Assembly: GCF_000378425.1 (NCBI RefSeq)
Contig: NZ_KB899810.1
Location: 124,001 to 188,000, forward strand
Source: Cohnella laeviribosi DSM 21336
GTDB lineage: Bacteria; Bacillota; Bacilli; Paenibacillales; Paenibacillaceae
DNA: 64,000 nucleotides
Direction of reading: 5' to 3'
Shown piece after piece: positions 8,031-16,592 of the stretch; positions within the stretch are counted from its first letter, which is position 1, and each line of letters starts with the position of its first letter. A model generated the notes under the pieces. The model was given only the letters and a program-made list of their open reading frames with translations, had not been told where the DNA came from and ran no database searches. The position numbers and the translations under genes are program-made.

Positions 8031-9308
8031 TTATTGTTTTGCAGCTTTGGCCCATGCGGCGTCCAGCTTTTGCAGGAACTGTTCGCCGGTCATGTTTTTG
8101 TTCAGGAAGAACTCTTGCGTGGCGGGAGCCAGGTCGTTGACGATGATGCCTTGCGGGAAGTAGTTCAGGGCCCAGGGAATCGTTTGCCCGCTCTTCGTTG
8201 CTTCGTACACCGCTTGAGACAGCGGGTCCAGATCTTTTGCCTCGATATTTACCATCGCCGGAATGAATTTGAACTCGTTTACGATCGCGTTCTTGCCGGT
8301 TTCGCTCGTAAACAGCCAGTTCAGGAAGGCGCTCGCCGCTTTGATTTCATCCGGGCCGGCCTTGCCGTTGATCACCCAGTTGCTAGCCACGCCTACGGCC
8401 AGTTTGTTGTTGCCTGCCAGCGGGAACGGCATCATGCCGATTTCAAAGCCCAGATCCCCGTAATCCTTCAACATGGCGTAGCTCCAGTTGCCTTGATGAA
8501 CCATGGCCGTTTTGCCGGTCGCGAAGTCGCCCATTTGAGTATCGTATTTGACTTCCAGCGGGTTTTTGGTATTCGCTTTAATCGCTTCCATGAATTTGGC
8601 GAATTCTTGGAATTCCTTCGTGTCGGCCATCTTGACTTCGCCTTTGTTCAGCTTCTCGATAAAGGCTTGCGGGTCCGGCTGCAGCGCAAACGGAGTATTG
8701 ATAATGTGTCCGATCAAGAAGTACGCTTCTTGCGAAAGGCTCAGGCCGTTTTTGCCTTCCGCCTTGAATTTCTCCAGCGTTTTGGTGAAAGAAGCGAGAT
8801 CCGTGACGTCCTTCGGATCGACCAGGCTCTTGTTGTACACCAGGCCGAAACCTTCGACGCCGTACGGAACGCCGACGACTTTGCCGTCAATCGTCAGCGC
8901 CATATTGGGCGCAATGTCTTTCACATACGGTTCGTTGCTCAAATCGTAGTAGTACGATTTGAACTTTTCCGCTTCCGCGCCGGTAGCGACGCTGAAAATC
9001 GACGGTCCTTCATTCGCGGTAAGCTTGGCTTGAAGCTGCGTCGCATAGCCGTCGCCGGCAGCGCCCCAGACTTCCACCTCGTTCCCGGTTTCTTCCGTAT
9101 ACTTCTTCGCGAGCGCTTCCAATTGCTCGGCGATTTCAACTTTCGATTGGAAAATCGAAATTTTCTTCAGCTTTTCCGGTGCAGCCGAGGAAGAAGCCGT
9201 AGCGGAAGGGGAAGCGGAATTGTTGCCTCCGGAACCGCCGCATCCGACCATCGCCGCGATCATAGCCGTCGCCGTCAGTAAACCAAAAACTTTTTTTACC
9301 TTTTTCAC
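8031..9308 (-). CDS. Extracellular solute-binding lipoprotein of the sugar importer
   Basis: The protein has 425 aa from the GTG at 9308, preferred to the ATG at 9383 because AAGGGG lies 9 nt upstream and the N-terminus then becomes a lipoprotein signal: KKVKKVF, a hydrophobic stretch, then MVG-C with lipidated Cys23, followed by a Gly/Ser/Ala-rich linker. The upstream ATG would also overlap the promoter. The rest has the MalE-type family 1 binding-protein pattern with a conserved MVHQGNWSYAML segment. It captures oligosaccharides outside the membrane for the two permeases downstream. Confidence 0.92.
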   Translation of the reverse strand: MKKVKKVFGLLTATAMIAAMVGCGGSGGNNSASPSATASSSAAPEKLKKISIFQSKVEIAEQLEALAKKYTEETGNEVEVWGAAGDGYATQLQAKLTANEGPSIFSVATGAEAEKFKSYYYDLSNEPYVKDIAPNMALTIDGKVVGVPYGVEGFGLVYNKSLVDPKDVTDLASFTKTLEKFKAEGKNGLSLSQEAYFLIGHIINTPFALQPDPQAFIEKLNKGEVKMADTKEFQEFAKFMEAIKANTKNPLEVKYDTQMGDFATGKTAMVHQGNWSYAMLKDYGDLGFEIGMMPFPLAGNNKLAVGVASNWVINGKAGPDEIKAASAFLNWLFTSETGKNAIVNEFKFIPAMVNIEAKDLDPLSQAVYEATKSGQTIPWALNYFPQGIIVNDLAPATQEFFLNKNMTGEQFLQKLDAAWAKAAKQ

Positions 9309-9354
9309 TTGCTCCGACCCCTTAGTAATCAAGATAGTAAAATCCTCAATTCCT

Positions 9355-9383
9355 AATATATTGGCCAATTCGGCAATTGTCAA
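9355..9383 (-). promoter_or_regulatory. Sigma-A promoter of the sugar importer operon
   Basis: Minus strand: -35 TTGACA (9383-9378), a 17-bp spacer and -10 TATATT (9360-9355). This is nearly consensus. The leader to the GTG start is about 40 nt. Confidence 0.85.
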
Positions 9384-9390
9384 TAAAAAA

Positions 9391-9404
9391 TGAATGCGTT
9401 TACG
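9391..9404 (-). promoter_or_regulatory. LacI-family/CcpA-type operator next to the -35
   Basis: On the minus strand CGTAAACGCATTCA matches the cre-type consensus TGWAANCGNTNWCA at 12 of 14 positions. It sits 7 bp upstream of the -35 of the importer promoter, so it is a candidate site for the neighbouring LacI regulator or for CcpA. Confidence 0.55.
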
Positions 9405-9471
9405 TAAAAAATCTTTAATAAAATAAATTAAAATTTTACTAAAACGTCCGTTTTCTTTACTTTTCTTCTGT

Positions 9472-10440
9472 TTATTTCACCGTTCTTCTCCATTTGACGG
9501 TTGCGCTCAGCTTGAACGGTTCCTTGCCTGCCGTTCCCTTCATCATCGCCAGCAGCTCCTTGGCCGCCAAATAACCGCTCTCGTAGCGCGGAATGGAAAT
9601 GGTCGTCAGCCCCATCATCGCCGCCGCCTCGGAATCGTCGAATCCGGTCACCGAAATATCCTCCGGCACCCGGATCTTGTTTTCTTCAAACGCCTTGATG
9701 GCGCCAATGGCCATATTGTCGTTCGCGCAAACCAGCACCTCGGGCAGGTCGTTGCTCAGCATCATGATTTTGGCCGCCTGATAACCGCTTTTCTCGCGGT
9801 AATTGCCGTGAAAATAATTTTTCCGGTCAAAGTCGATTTTATTCTTCGCCAAAGTGTCCGCAAATCCGGCAAAACGTTCCTGATTGTCCAGCGTAAAGTC
9901 CAGTCCGCCGATAAACCCGAACCGCTTGAAGCCCCTGTCGACCAATCCCTGCACCATTTCGCACATCGCCGGATAATTGTCGACGATCACGCTCTTGGTT
10001 TCGGCCTGTTCGCTTTTGATGATTCTGTCCATCAGCACGACGGGAAAGTCCGGCTTGGCAACGGAAACCAGATAATCGTCCGTCAGGCTTGCGTCCAGAA
10101 CGATGGCGCCGCTCGCAAAGCTGCCGTGCATGAAGTTCGCGGCGGATTTGTTCGTGCAAATAATCAAATCATAGGCGTTTTCCGTAAGACAAACGCTGAT
10201 CCCTTCGATAATTTTCAAGTAAAAATCGCGGTCAAAGTCGCTGAAGACGAATACGACCGTGTTGGATTTGACGGATTTTGCTTTATTGGTTAATGTCTTC
10301 GGATCATACCCGTGTTCCAAGCAAATTTGCAGAACGCGTTCTCTAGTCGCTTGTCCAACATTTTTGCGCCCGTTCAGCACATTGGACACCGTAGAGATTG
10401 AAACGCCCGCAAGCTTTGCAATCTCTTTCATCCTTATCAT
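9472..10440 (-). CDS. LacI-family transcriptional regulator
   Basis: The protein has 322 aa from the ATG at 10440, chosen because AGGGGG lies 9 nt upstream; ATGs at 10431 and 10482 are also in frame. The N-terminus has the LacI helix-turn-helix KEIAKLAGVSISTVSNVLNG and a hinge helix, followed by a periplasmic-binding-protein-like effector domain (residues ~60-322). It lies immediately upstream of the importer operon on the same strand, so it probably controls that operon in response to an oligosaccharide or its product. Confidence 0.9.
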   Translation of the reverse strand: MIRMKEIAKLAGVSISTVSNVLNGRKNVGQATRERVLQICLEHGYDPKTLTNKAKSVKSNTVVFVFSDFDRDFYLKIIEGISVCLTENAYDLIICTNKSAANFMHGSFASGAIVLDASLTDDYLVSVAKPDFPVVLMDRIIKSEQAETKSVIVDNYPAMCEMVQGLVDRGFKRFGFIGGLDFTLDNQERFAGFADTLAKNKIDFDRKNYFHGNYREKSGYQAAKIMMLSNDLPEVLVCANDNMAIGAIKAFEENKIRVPEDISVTGFDDSEAAAMMGLTTISIPRYESGYLAAKELLAMMKGTAGKEPFKLSATVKWRRTVK

Positions 10441-10472
10441 GCGATCATGCCCCCTATGAAGCCTTAATAGTT

Positions 10473-10502
10473 TATATATCATACGGCATCGATTTTTGTA
10501 AA
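10473..10502 (-). promoter_or_regulatory. Probable promoter of the LacI regulator
   Basis: Minus strand: TTTACA (10502-10497), an 18-bp spacer, then TATATA (10478-10473), about 33 nt before the chosen start codon. The surrounding AT-rich stretch has two direct TTTGTAAAATT copies. Confidence 0.5.
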
Positions 10503-10636
10503 ATTGTTTGTAAAATTTTATTTGGCATGGGCCCTTATCGCGGAATGGGCCAAAGTATATTATCGGTAAATATAAATTAAGCTATGATTTCTATAATTTG
10601 GGTGTATAATGAAAAAAACGACGTTAGGTGAAGAAA

Positions 10637-11086
10637 ATGAATGATGACGCATATATTAGACGAATCAACCAGGACGAAATCCATAAGTTAATGGATTTGT
10701 ACAAGCATTTGCACCCTGACGACCCTGAACTTCAGGCCGATCGTTTGAATTCGCTCTGGGAACAAATTTATCCTAACCCAAATATGCATTACATTGTCGC
10801 CGATCTGGAGGGGCAATTGGTTGCATCATGCGTTTTGGTCATCATTCCGAACTTGACGAGAAACGCTCGTCCTTATGGGCTAATCGAAAACGTGGTCACG
10901 CACCCGCTTTTTAGAAGAAAAGGTTATGGAACGAAGGTGTTGAGAAAGGCTTTACAGCTTGCATGGGAACGGAATTGCTACAAAGTCATGCTGCTTACCA
11001 GTTCGAAAGAAGAGAGGACCTTAACGTTTTATGAAAAAGCCGGATTTAAAAGGGGCGTGAAAACAGGATTCATCGCAACGCCGTAA
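10637..11086 (+). CDS. GNAT-family N-acetyltransferase
   Basis: The protein has 149 aa. The ATG at 10637 has AGGTG 6 nt upstream; the GTG at 10628 lies inside that site and is rejected. The acetyl-CoA-binding motif A reads VVTHPLFRRKGYGTKVLRKAL (about residues 93-113), followed by the usual YEKAGFKRG near the C-terminus. The substrate is unknown. The gene is transcribed convergently with the WYL regulator; a TATAAT at 10605-10610 is the likely -10. Confidence 0.85.
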   Translation: MNDDAYIRRINQDEIHKLMDLYKHLHPDDPELQADRLNSLWEQIYPNPNMHYIVADLEGQLVASCVLVIIPNLTRNARPYGLIENVVTHPLFRRKGYGTKVLRKALQLAWERNCYKVMLLTSSKEERTLTFYEKAGFKRGVKTGFIATP

Positions 11087-11088
11087 AA

Positions 11089-11116
11089 AGGGACGATCCG
11101 TTTACGGATGGTCCCT
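11089..11116 (-). terminator. Terminator shared by the GNAT and WYL regulator genes
   Basis: AGGGACGATCCG (11089-11100) and CGGATGGTCCCT (11105-11116) pair around TTTA. The minus strand continues with TTTTTAC, so it ends the WYL gene most clearly; its stop codon overlaps the edge of the stem. Confidence 0.8.
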
Positions 11117-12083
11117 ACGTCCTGGAATATTGCTTGACCAGGCGCGCAGCCTGCTCGCAAATACGGTCCCGCAGCTCTTGCGGAGCGATGACGTCGACCC
11201 GGCCGGCAAGAGAGAAGACGGAGGACACGGCCGCATCCGGATGTTCGAAGCTTGCCTGCACCTCTATCCTTCCGTCCTTTGCCCCCTCCGCATCCTCCCG
11301 CACTTTCACTTTAAGGACCCCGTTCATCCTACAGATAAGCGGCAGCGTCTCCGCATCCGTCTGCAAAACCACCGAATACCGGGCGTGTCTCGACACGTAT
11401 TCCTTTGTCCAAAGGCGCCAATAGGCTTCCAAATCGAAGTCGTCAGGGCGGTCAAAGCTATTCTCCGTTAGGCGGAAAGACTCGATTCTTGCCATCCGGA
11501 AAGCTCTTATGTTTCCATCCGCTTTCCCTACGAGAAACCACATCCCCTCCTTCAGAACGAGTCCGTAAGGGTCAAGCGTCAATTCATGCTTAAAATGGCG
11601 CCGATCCGCATAAACCATCTGAGCCTGCCTCTGTTCCCAAACGGATTGCCGCACCCTCTCCATCAAATCCGGCTTCTCTTGTTGTCCGCGCCATCCTTCC
11701 ATATCGAGAAAAACCCGGTTGCGAATCCATTCGGCAGCCATTCGATGCTGATCCGACAGGTTGTTCAGGATTTTCAAAAAAGCGGAATTCAACGAATAAT
11801 GAAAGCCCAAACGCTTAAAGGGCTGTTCGTTCATCCGCATAAAGAGCGCATGAATTTCCGACGTGTTCAGACCGTCGACCTTGGCGCGGTAATCGGCAGA
11901 AAGCGTGAAGCCGCCGCCCAGGCCGGAATCCGCATGAATAGGGACTCCTGCCGCGCTCAACGCGTCCATATCCCGATAAATCGTCCGTTCGGATACTTCC
12001 AGTAGCTGCGACAATTCCTTTGCCGTCATGCGCCCTTTTAGCTGAAGATGCATGAGGATGGAGATCAACCGGTCCGCCCGCAC
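11115..12083 (-). CDS. HTH/WYL-domain transcriptional regulator (YafY/DeoR type)
   Basis: The protein has 322 aa. The GTG start at 12083 is supported by AGAAGGA 6 nt upstream. Residues 1-55 form the HTH_11 winged helix (MTAKELSQLLEVSERTIYRDMDAL). A WYL domain covers about residues 140-215 (LTLDPYGLVLKEGMWFLVGKA) with a WCX-type C-terminal part. WYL proteins usually sense a small ligand and repress a neighbouring gene. It is divergent from an MFS gene with a shared operator-like repeat, which suggests control of that transporter and of itself. Confidence 0.88.
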   Translation of the reverse strand: MRADRLISILMHLQLKGRMTAKELSQLLEVSERTIYRDMDALSAAGVPIHADSGLGGGFTLSADYRAKVDGLNTSEIHALFMRMNEQPFKRLGFHYSLNSAFLKILNNLSDQHRMAAEWIRNRVFLDMEGWRGQQEKPDLMERVRQSVWEQRQAQMVYADRRHFKHELTLDPYGLVLKEGMWFLVGKADGNIRAFRMARIESFRLTENSFDRPDDFDLEAYWRLWTKEYVSRHARYSVVLQTDAETLPLICRMNGVLKVKVREDAEGAKDGRIEVQASFEHPDAAVSSVFSLAGRVDVIAPQELRDRICEQAARLVKQYSRT

Positions 12084-12137
12084 CTTACATCCTTCTTCCC
12101 CCGATAGATCGATTTTATTTCAACACACTTTATCACT

Positions 12138-12168
12138 CCCTGACAGAAGATGTCAAGGATTCTATGCT
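12138..12168. promoter_or_regulatory. Divergent promoters with a shared TGACA-N5-TGTCA operator
   Basis: The inverted repeat TGACAGAAGATGTCA spans 12141-12155. Plus strand: CTGACA (12140-12145), 17 bp, TATGCT (12163-12168) for the MFS gene. Minus strand: TTGACA is formed by the other arm, followed 16-17 bp later by GATAAA/ATAAAG, for the WYL gene. Both -35 boxes are arms of the palindrome, so one bound dimer would block both promoters. Confidence 0.65.
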
Positions 12169-12220
12169 ATCCTGAATGCCAGGCAAACCGCTTCATTCGA
12201 CAATCGCGAGGTTGTATACC

Positions 12221-13648
12221 ATGATGGCATTCTTGACGAAATGGCTGAGTCCCCATAGGGATGCAACATTGTTGCATACGGTTGCGCTGTTGCGCAGTGT
12301 AGGGCAGGGTATGGCTCTTGTCGATATGAGCTTGTTTCTGAAAGGCTTGGGTTGGAGCGGAGGCGCGATCGGAGCCGTGCTCGCCGGCGCCGGGGTCGCC
12401 AGAACGATCTTCACGCTGTTCGCCGCCGAAATGCGCGCTCGATTGGGGGCCAAGCGCTGCCTTCTGCTGTTCGAAGCGTTGGCCGCCTGCGGCGCGCTTG
12501 CCGTCTCGGTTAGCGCAAATGCATTCGTTCTCGATGCCGCCATCATCTGCTCAGGATGGGGAAGCGGCCACTCCGGTTCCGGCGGCCCCGCCTTTCCGGT
12601 CGAACGCGGTTGGTTGGCGGCTTACGCCCGCTACGATTCCCATCGGTTGTTTCGCATACATGCCTTGTTCACCTATACAGGTTTAGGAGCGGGATGCCTG
12701 ATCGCTTGTCTTGCGTCTCTATGTAGCGCAAATTCTCCAGGTCTATACGGCTATCGCGCCGTATTTCTGTTTATCGCGATTCTGAATGCAGGGTGCATGT
12801 ATTTCATATGGCGGTTGAGCGGAGGAAGCCGCAAAGCAAGCTCTTCGTCCGCACGAACCGCCTCCGGTGATGGAGATCCATCCTGGAACAAGGAAAACAA
12901 AGAGTCGTTATGGGCTGCGGGTTCCGCCGTTTTGGCGGGATGGGGATTGGCGGTATCGCTGCAGGCGATCGGGCTGCAGAAGGCATCTCTGTACGTCCCC
13001 ATTGTCCTCTTCCTCGCGATGGCCATCGTTCCCAACTTGTCATTATGGGTGAAGAAAAAAAGACTCTCCCAAGAGGCCGAATCCTTGGAAGAGATCAAAC
13101 GATTGGCAAATCTGTTGAACGGAGCCGCATCCGCATTGACAGGCACCATGACCTCGTATTGGTTCTCCGCCAAATTCGCGGCATTCGCCGGGTGGATCGG
13201 AGCCGTGATGGGGGTATCTTATATCGCGGCCGGTCTATGGTCGCTCATGGCCCCGAAAGGAAAGGACAAGTTCGAAACCGTCCGGTTGATCTTCGTTCTG
13301 CAAGGCTTGGCTGTCGTTTTCTTGCTTGTCTTGCCATGGATTTCCTCGTTCTGGATAGCGGCTGTTCTGGAAATCGGCTGCACGGCATGCAGCCTCGGCA
13401 CTCGCGGAGACCGTACGGCGGTCATGATGGAAGACAGGGTAAAGGGCAAACGAACCCTGCCGTCAAAAATCGGTTATTTGCTTGTCAGAGTGGGCACCGT
13501 GCTCTGGCCCGGCGCTTTCGGCAAATGGATCGACGAGGGCCGATATGCCGCTCCCTTTTATATCGTTGCCGCTTTTCAAGCTTGTTCCGCTTCCTTGTTC
13601 GCCAAGGTGTACCGTCGGCCTCGGCCCCGAGAACGCGAATCCGGATAA
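12221..13648 (+). CDS. MFS-type multidrug/solute transporter
   Basis: The protein has 475 aa from the ATG at 12221, with GAGG about 9 nt upstream; an in-frame ATG at 12176 lies inside the promoter. About 11-12 hydrophobic segments are present, with a charged central loop at about residues 215-245. The order fits an atypical major facilitator; the classic G-x-x-x-D-x-x-G-R-R loop motif is only weakly kept (EMRARLGAKR). The substrate is unknown. The divergent WYL gene probably regulates it. Confidence 0.75.
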   Translation: MMAFLTKWLSPHRDATLLHTVALLRSVGQGMALVDMSLFLKGLGWSGGAIGAVLAGAGVARTIFTLFAAEMRARLGAKRCLLLFEALAACGALAVSVSANAFVLDAAIICSGWGSGHSGSGGPAFPVERGWLAAYARYDSHRLFRIHALFTYTGLGAGCLIACLASLCSANSPGLYGYRAVFLFIAILNAGCMYFIWRLSGGSRKASSSSARTASGDGDPSWNKENKESLWAAGSAVLAGWGLAVSLQAIGLQKASLYVPIVLFLAMAIVPNLSLWVKKKRLSQEAESLEEIKRLANLLNGAASALTGTMTSYWFSAKFAAFAGWIGAVMGVSYIAAGLWSLMAPKGKDKFETVRLIFVLQGLAVVFLLVLPWISSFWIAAVLEIGCTACSLGTRGDRTAVMMEDRVKGKRTLPSKIGYLLVRVGTVLWPGAFGKWIDEGRYAAPFYIVAAFQACSASLFAKVYRRPRPRERESG

Positions 13649-13744
13649 AACATCGGTGCCGTGCTCCTCCGAATTCGCACCGTCCGCGAGGAACGAAGCT
13701 TTAGGGCCCAACCGAGATAAGCCCCAAGCCGGAACCTGGCCCGA

Positions 13745-13984
13745 TCATACGATCGAGCCTCCGTTGACGAAAAAGATTTGGCCCGATATGAAGGAGGCAT
13801 CGTCGGAAGCCAGCAGCACGTACACAGGCGCCAGTTCGAACGGTTGCCCCGGCCGTCTCATGGGCACTTCCGTTCCGAAGGTTTTGACTTCTTCCGCCGT
13901 AAATGCGGACGGAATAAGCGGCGTCCAGATCGGTCCGGGCGCTACCGCGTTGACCCGACTCCCCCGGTTGGACAGCGATAGGGA
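13745..13984 (-). pseudogene. C-terminal fragment of a short-chain dehydrogenase/reductase
   Basis: About 80 codons keep only the C-terminal part of a classical SDR: RVNAVAPGPIWTPLIP, then MRRPGQPFELAPVYVLLASDDASFISGQ and a terminal VNGG. The Rossmann nucleotide site and the catalytic Ser-Tyr-Lys are missing. The open frame continues upstream to 14044 but those codons come from a tRNA-like sequence (13992-14025), so the fragment is a recombination remnant. Confidence 0.85.
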
Positions 13985-13991
13985 TGCCTCA

Positions 13992-14025
13992 CTGCCAGCC
14001 ATGCGCTCTCCCACAGCGGTTAGTT
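13992..14025 (-). other. Partial tRNA-Ala-like remnant (D-arm and anticodon half)
   Basis: It matches 16631-16664 of the intact tRNA-Ala(GGC) without gaps at 26 of 34 positions; the inner 22 bases (13992-14013) match at 21. It has the same orientation as the intact tRNA 2.6 kb away. The acceptor, T-arm and 3' end are absent, so it is not a functional tRNA. Confidence 0.7.
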
Positions 14026-14093
14026 TCACTGCCCATAGTTTCACACGTAGATTGCCCGTAATTAAGGTTTGGCATCGTATTTACGCATCCCGT

Positions 14094-14908
14094 CTAAGTC
14101 CGGCGCATATAGGCGCGCACCGTGAGCGGAGCGAAGACCGCTACCATGACAGCGGCGCCAATGAGGGAGATGACAAGGTCCTTCCCCATCGATCCGGTAT
14201 TGGCTAGATCCCGAACGGCAGTGACCAGATGAGAGATCGGGTTGATGTTCACGAACCACTGGAGCCATTCGGGCATCGTATTGACCGGGACGAAGGCGTT
14301 GGAGAGAAACGTGAGCGGAAACAGCACAATCATCGAGATTCCTTGCACACTTGAAGCCGTGCGCGCAATCACGCCGAAAAAAGCGAAAATCCAACTGATG
14401 GCCCAGGAACACACCATGACCAGAACCCCGGCAATGACGACGCTCCCCAAGCCCCGCCAGGCCGGTAGCCCATTATATACCCCATGGCGAAGGTAAGCAC
14501 AGTCGCAATCGCATACCGGATCGTGTCCGCCAGCAGAGCTCCTGCCAGAGGGGCGATTCGCGCGATCGGCAGGGACCTGAACCGGTCGAATACGCCTTTA
14601 TCCATGTCTTCGCGCAGTTGGACGCCGGTGACGATTGAGGTGGTAATGACGGTTTGCACGAGGATGCCGGGAATGATAATCGGCAAATAATTTTGCACGT
14701 TTCCGGAGATTGCGCCGCCAAAAATATAAGTAAACATCAGGGTAAAAAGAATGGGCTGAAGCGTGACGTCAAACAATTGCTCGGGCGTGCGCCGAATTTT
14801 CAGCAACCCCCGATAGGCCATCGTCAATGAATGGCGAACCGACTGGCCAAAACCGGTGTAATTTTTCAGCGGGCGAACGGCTTCCCGCCACATGGATGGG
14901 GTTCTCAT
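14094..14908 (-). pseudogene. ABC-2 type drug exporter permease (DrrB-like), frameshifted
   Basis: The first part (14908 to about 14450) encodes a normal DrrB N-terminus: membrane segments and the conserved IIIPGILVQTVITTSIVTG and DMDKGVFDRFRSLPI region. Near 14440-14465 the frame shifts, at the point where the chain should pass from MGYRPGG into the next membrane segment. The other frame (about 14450-14094) continues correctly with SWIFAFFGVIARTASSVQG and FVPVNTMPEWLQ to a proper end. A single-base indel explains it, either a real mutation or a sequence error. The ATG overlaps the stop of the ATPase gene. Confidence 0.82.
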
Positions 14909-15930
14909 CCTATTGCCTCCTCGACGTTTGAATTTTCCGATTCCAGCGACTCGTTTGCGTCGACTCCATGGCCGGTGATGGTCAAAAATACTTCGTCAAG
15001 CGTCGGCTTCTGCAAACTGATTTCGGCCAAGTTGATCCCTTGGGTACGGAGGGCGATAAGCAGGTCGGCGACACGGTTGGCGTCCTCGATCGGCGCCGTA
15101 ATCTTTCCGGCTTCTGCCGACATGCTGGCGCGGACCTGAAGCACCTGTTCGATGACCCGCCGGGCGTCGTTGATGTCAGGCGGATTTTGGACTCTCAAAT
15201 GCAGCGACGCATTGCCGACGGAGGCTTTCAGTTCATCCACCGTCCCCTCTGCGACGACCCGGCCGCGATCGATAACCGCGATTCGGTCGGCCAGTTGATC
15301 TGCTTCGTCGAGGTACTGCGTCGTCAACAGTACGGTTGACCCCGTCTTCACTAACCTGCGAATCGTATCCCACATTTGTGCGCGCGTGCGCGGGTCCAGC
15401 CCGGTAGTCGGTTCGTCCAGGAAGATGAGCGGCGGCTGGGCAATCAGACTTGCCGCCAAATCCAACCGGCGGCGCATGCCTCCGGAGAAATTTTTCAATG
15501 GGCGCTTCGCGGCTTCGGTCAAACCGAACTCCTCCAGCAGTTCCGATGCTTTACGCCGTGCCTCTGCGCGACCCAACCCGAGCAGCCGGGAGAAAATGAT
15601 CAGATTCTCGGTTGCGCTGAGCGACTCGTCGACCGACGCGTACTGACCGGTTACCCCGATCAATTGACGCACGATCTGCGGCTCTTTCACCACATCGTAC
15701 CCAAAGATGCGCGCCGAACCCGCGTCCGGCCGCAACAACGTCGCCAACATCCGAATCGTCGTGGTTTTGCCCGCTCCGTTCGGACCCAGCACGCCATAGA
15801 TCGTACCGGCTCGTACGTTCAAATGGACGCCATTCACCGCAAGATTGTCGCCGAATCTTTTGACGAGCCCGCTGGCTTCAATGGCCCATTCACGATTGTC
15901 CGGCCCTGCTTTCCTGTGTTTATTGTCCAT
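14905..15930 (-). CDS. Daunorubicin-resistance-type ABC transporter ATPase (DrrA family)
   Basis: The protein has 341 aa. Walker A GPNGAGKTTT is near residue 52, signature NFSGGMRRRLDLA near 145, and Walker B LIFLDEPTTGLDP near 165, followed by the H-loop region and the C-terminal DrrA extension that holds the permease. GGAGGAG lies 6 nt before the ATG. Its stop overlaps the start of the broken permease, so unless the frameshift is an error this exporter is inactive. Confidence 0.92.
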   Translation of the reverse strand: MDNKHRKAGPDNREWAIEASGLVKRFGDNLAVNGVHLNVRAGTIYGVLGPNGAGKTTTIRMLATLLRPDAGSARIFGYDVVKEPQIVRQLIGVTGQYASVDESLSATENLIIFSRLLGLGRAEARRKASELLEEFGLTEAAKRPLKNFSGGMRRRLDLAASLIAQPPLIFLDEPTTGLDPRTRAQMWDTIRRLVKTGSTVLLTTQYLDEADQLADRIAVIDRGRVVAEGTVDELKASVGNASLHLRVQNPPDINDARRVIEQVLQVRASMSAEAGKITAPIEDANRVADLLIALRTQGINLAEISLQKPTLDEVFLTITGHGVDANESLESENSNVEEAIG

Positions 15931-16202
15931 GGCAACTCCTCCTATTCATTAACCGATTGCATGCGCCGTGCAAAAGAGCTCCGGCCGCCGGTTCATCGAA
16001 TCGGATGGATCGGTCCGAATCGCTGATGATCGCCAATCCGGCGGCAAGCCGCATGGTCTCCCCGCTCCCTTTATTGATCCGCTTCTTGCATTATAAGGAG
16101 TTCCCTATCGCCGTTAAACCGTTCGAAGAACGATTTGCCGATCGGTCTCCGGACGTAGAAAGACTTTTATCAACGAGGTTCGAACCCCTTCGGACTTAAA
16201 AA
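15931..16202. other. Gap upstream of the exporter genes
   Basis: About 270 bp with no gene I can support. Two short open frames cross it in opposite directions but neither matches a family I recognise. It must contain the promoter for the minus-strand ABC genes. Confidence 0.5.
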
Positions 16203-16241
16203 GCAATGAGGCGCGATCGGTTTCCGATCGCACCTCATTGC
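16203..16241 (-). terminator. Terminator of the decayed WYL-type regulator
   Basis: An 18-bp stem with one mismatch (16203-16220 with 16224-16241) around TTT. The minus strand continues with TTTTT. It lies 20 bp beyond the last in-frame stop of the remnant gene. Confidence 0.85.
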
Positions 16242-16260
16242 GGTTGTATGCTGACCGAAC

Positions 16261-16457
16261 TTATTCATCAAAAGCCTCCGCATGGTTTTGGAATTCGTTC
16301 AGCTTCTCGTTCCAATGCCGCCTCATCATTTTCCGCATATAAACGTCTTCCAGCATTTCTTATGAATCTCCAATTCTTGCGCCAACTGCTTGGCCGTCAT
16401 TCTTTTGCGCGCCCGGAGCAGAACGAGTATAGCGAGCGTTTGATCCGATTTGGTCAT
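16261..16457 (-). pseudogene. Internally deleted, frameshifted HTH regulator remnant
   Basis: It starts with a good ribosome site (GGGGAG 6 nt before the ATG at 16457) and a typical HTH_11 start, MTKSDQTLAILVLLRARKRMT then AKQLAQELEIH, like YafY/WYL regulators. The family pattern stops after about 29 residues. That frame ends at 16326. A second frame then reads LEDVYMRKMMRRHWNEKLNE to a stop at 16261, followed by a strong terminator. I read it as a regulator that lost nearly all its middle through an internal deletion. Confidence 0.65.
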
Positions 16458-16556
16458 CCGATCTCCCCCGAACTTTTCAAATGCTTTTGTCCACATGATT
16501 GTTAAAAGGTGTACGTGCAACACCGCATTATGTACAGCGGCAACATCAAACGAAAC

Positions 16557-16579
16557 AAAAAAAACGGCATCTCTGCCGT
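16557..16579 (-). terminator. Terminator of tRNA-Ala
   Basis: ACGGCA-TCTC-TGCCGT stem-loop (16564-16579), followed on the minus strand by eight T. It lies 13 bp past the tRNA 3' end. Confidence 0.88.
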
Positions 16580-16592
16580 TTGCGTTGCATGT

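Noticed and set aside
15957..16199. 80-codon plus-strand frame before the decayed regulator
   Set aside because: No ribosome site, no recognisable family, and it lies in a region of gene decay.
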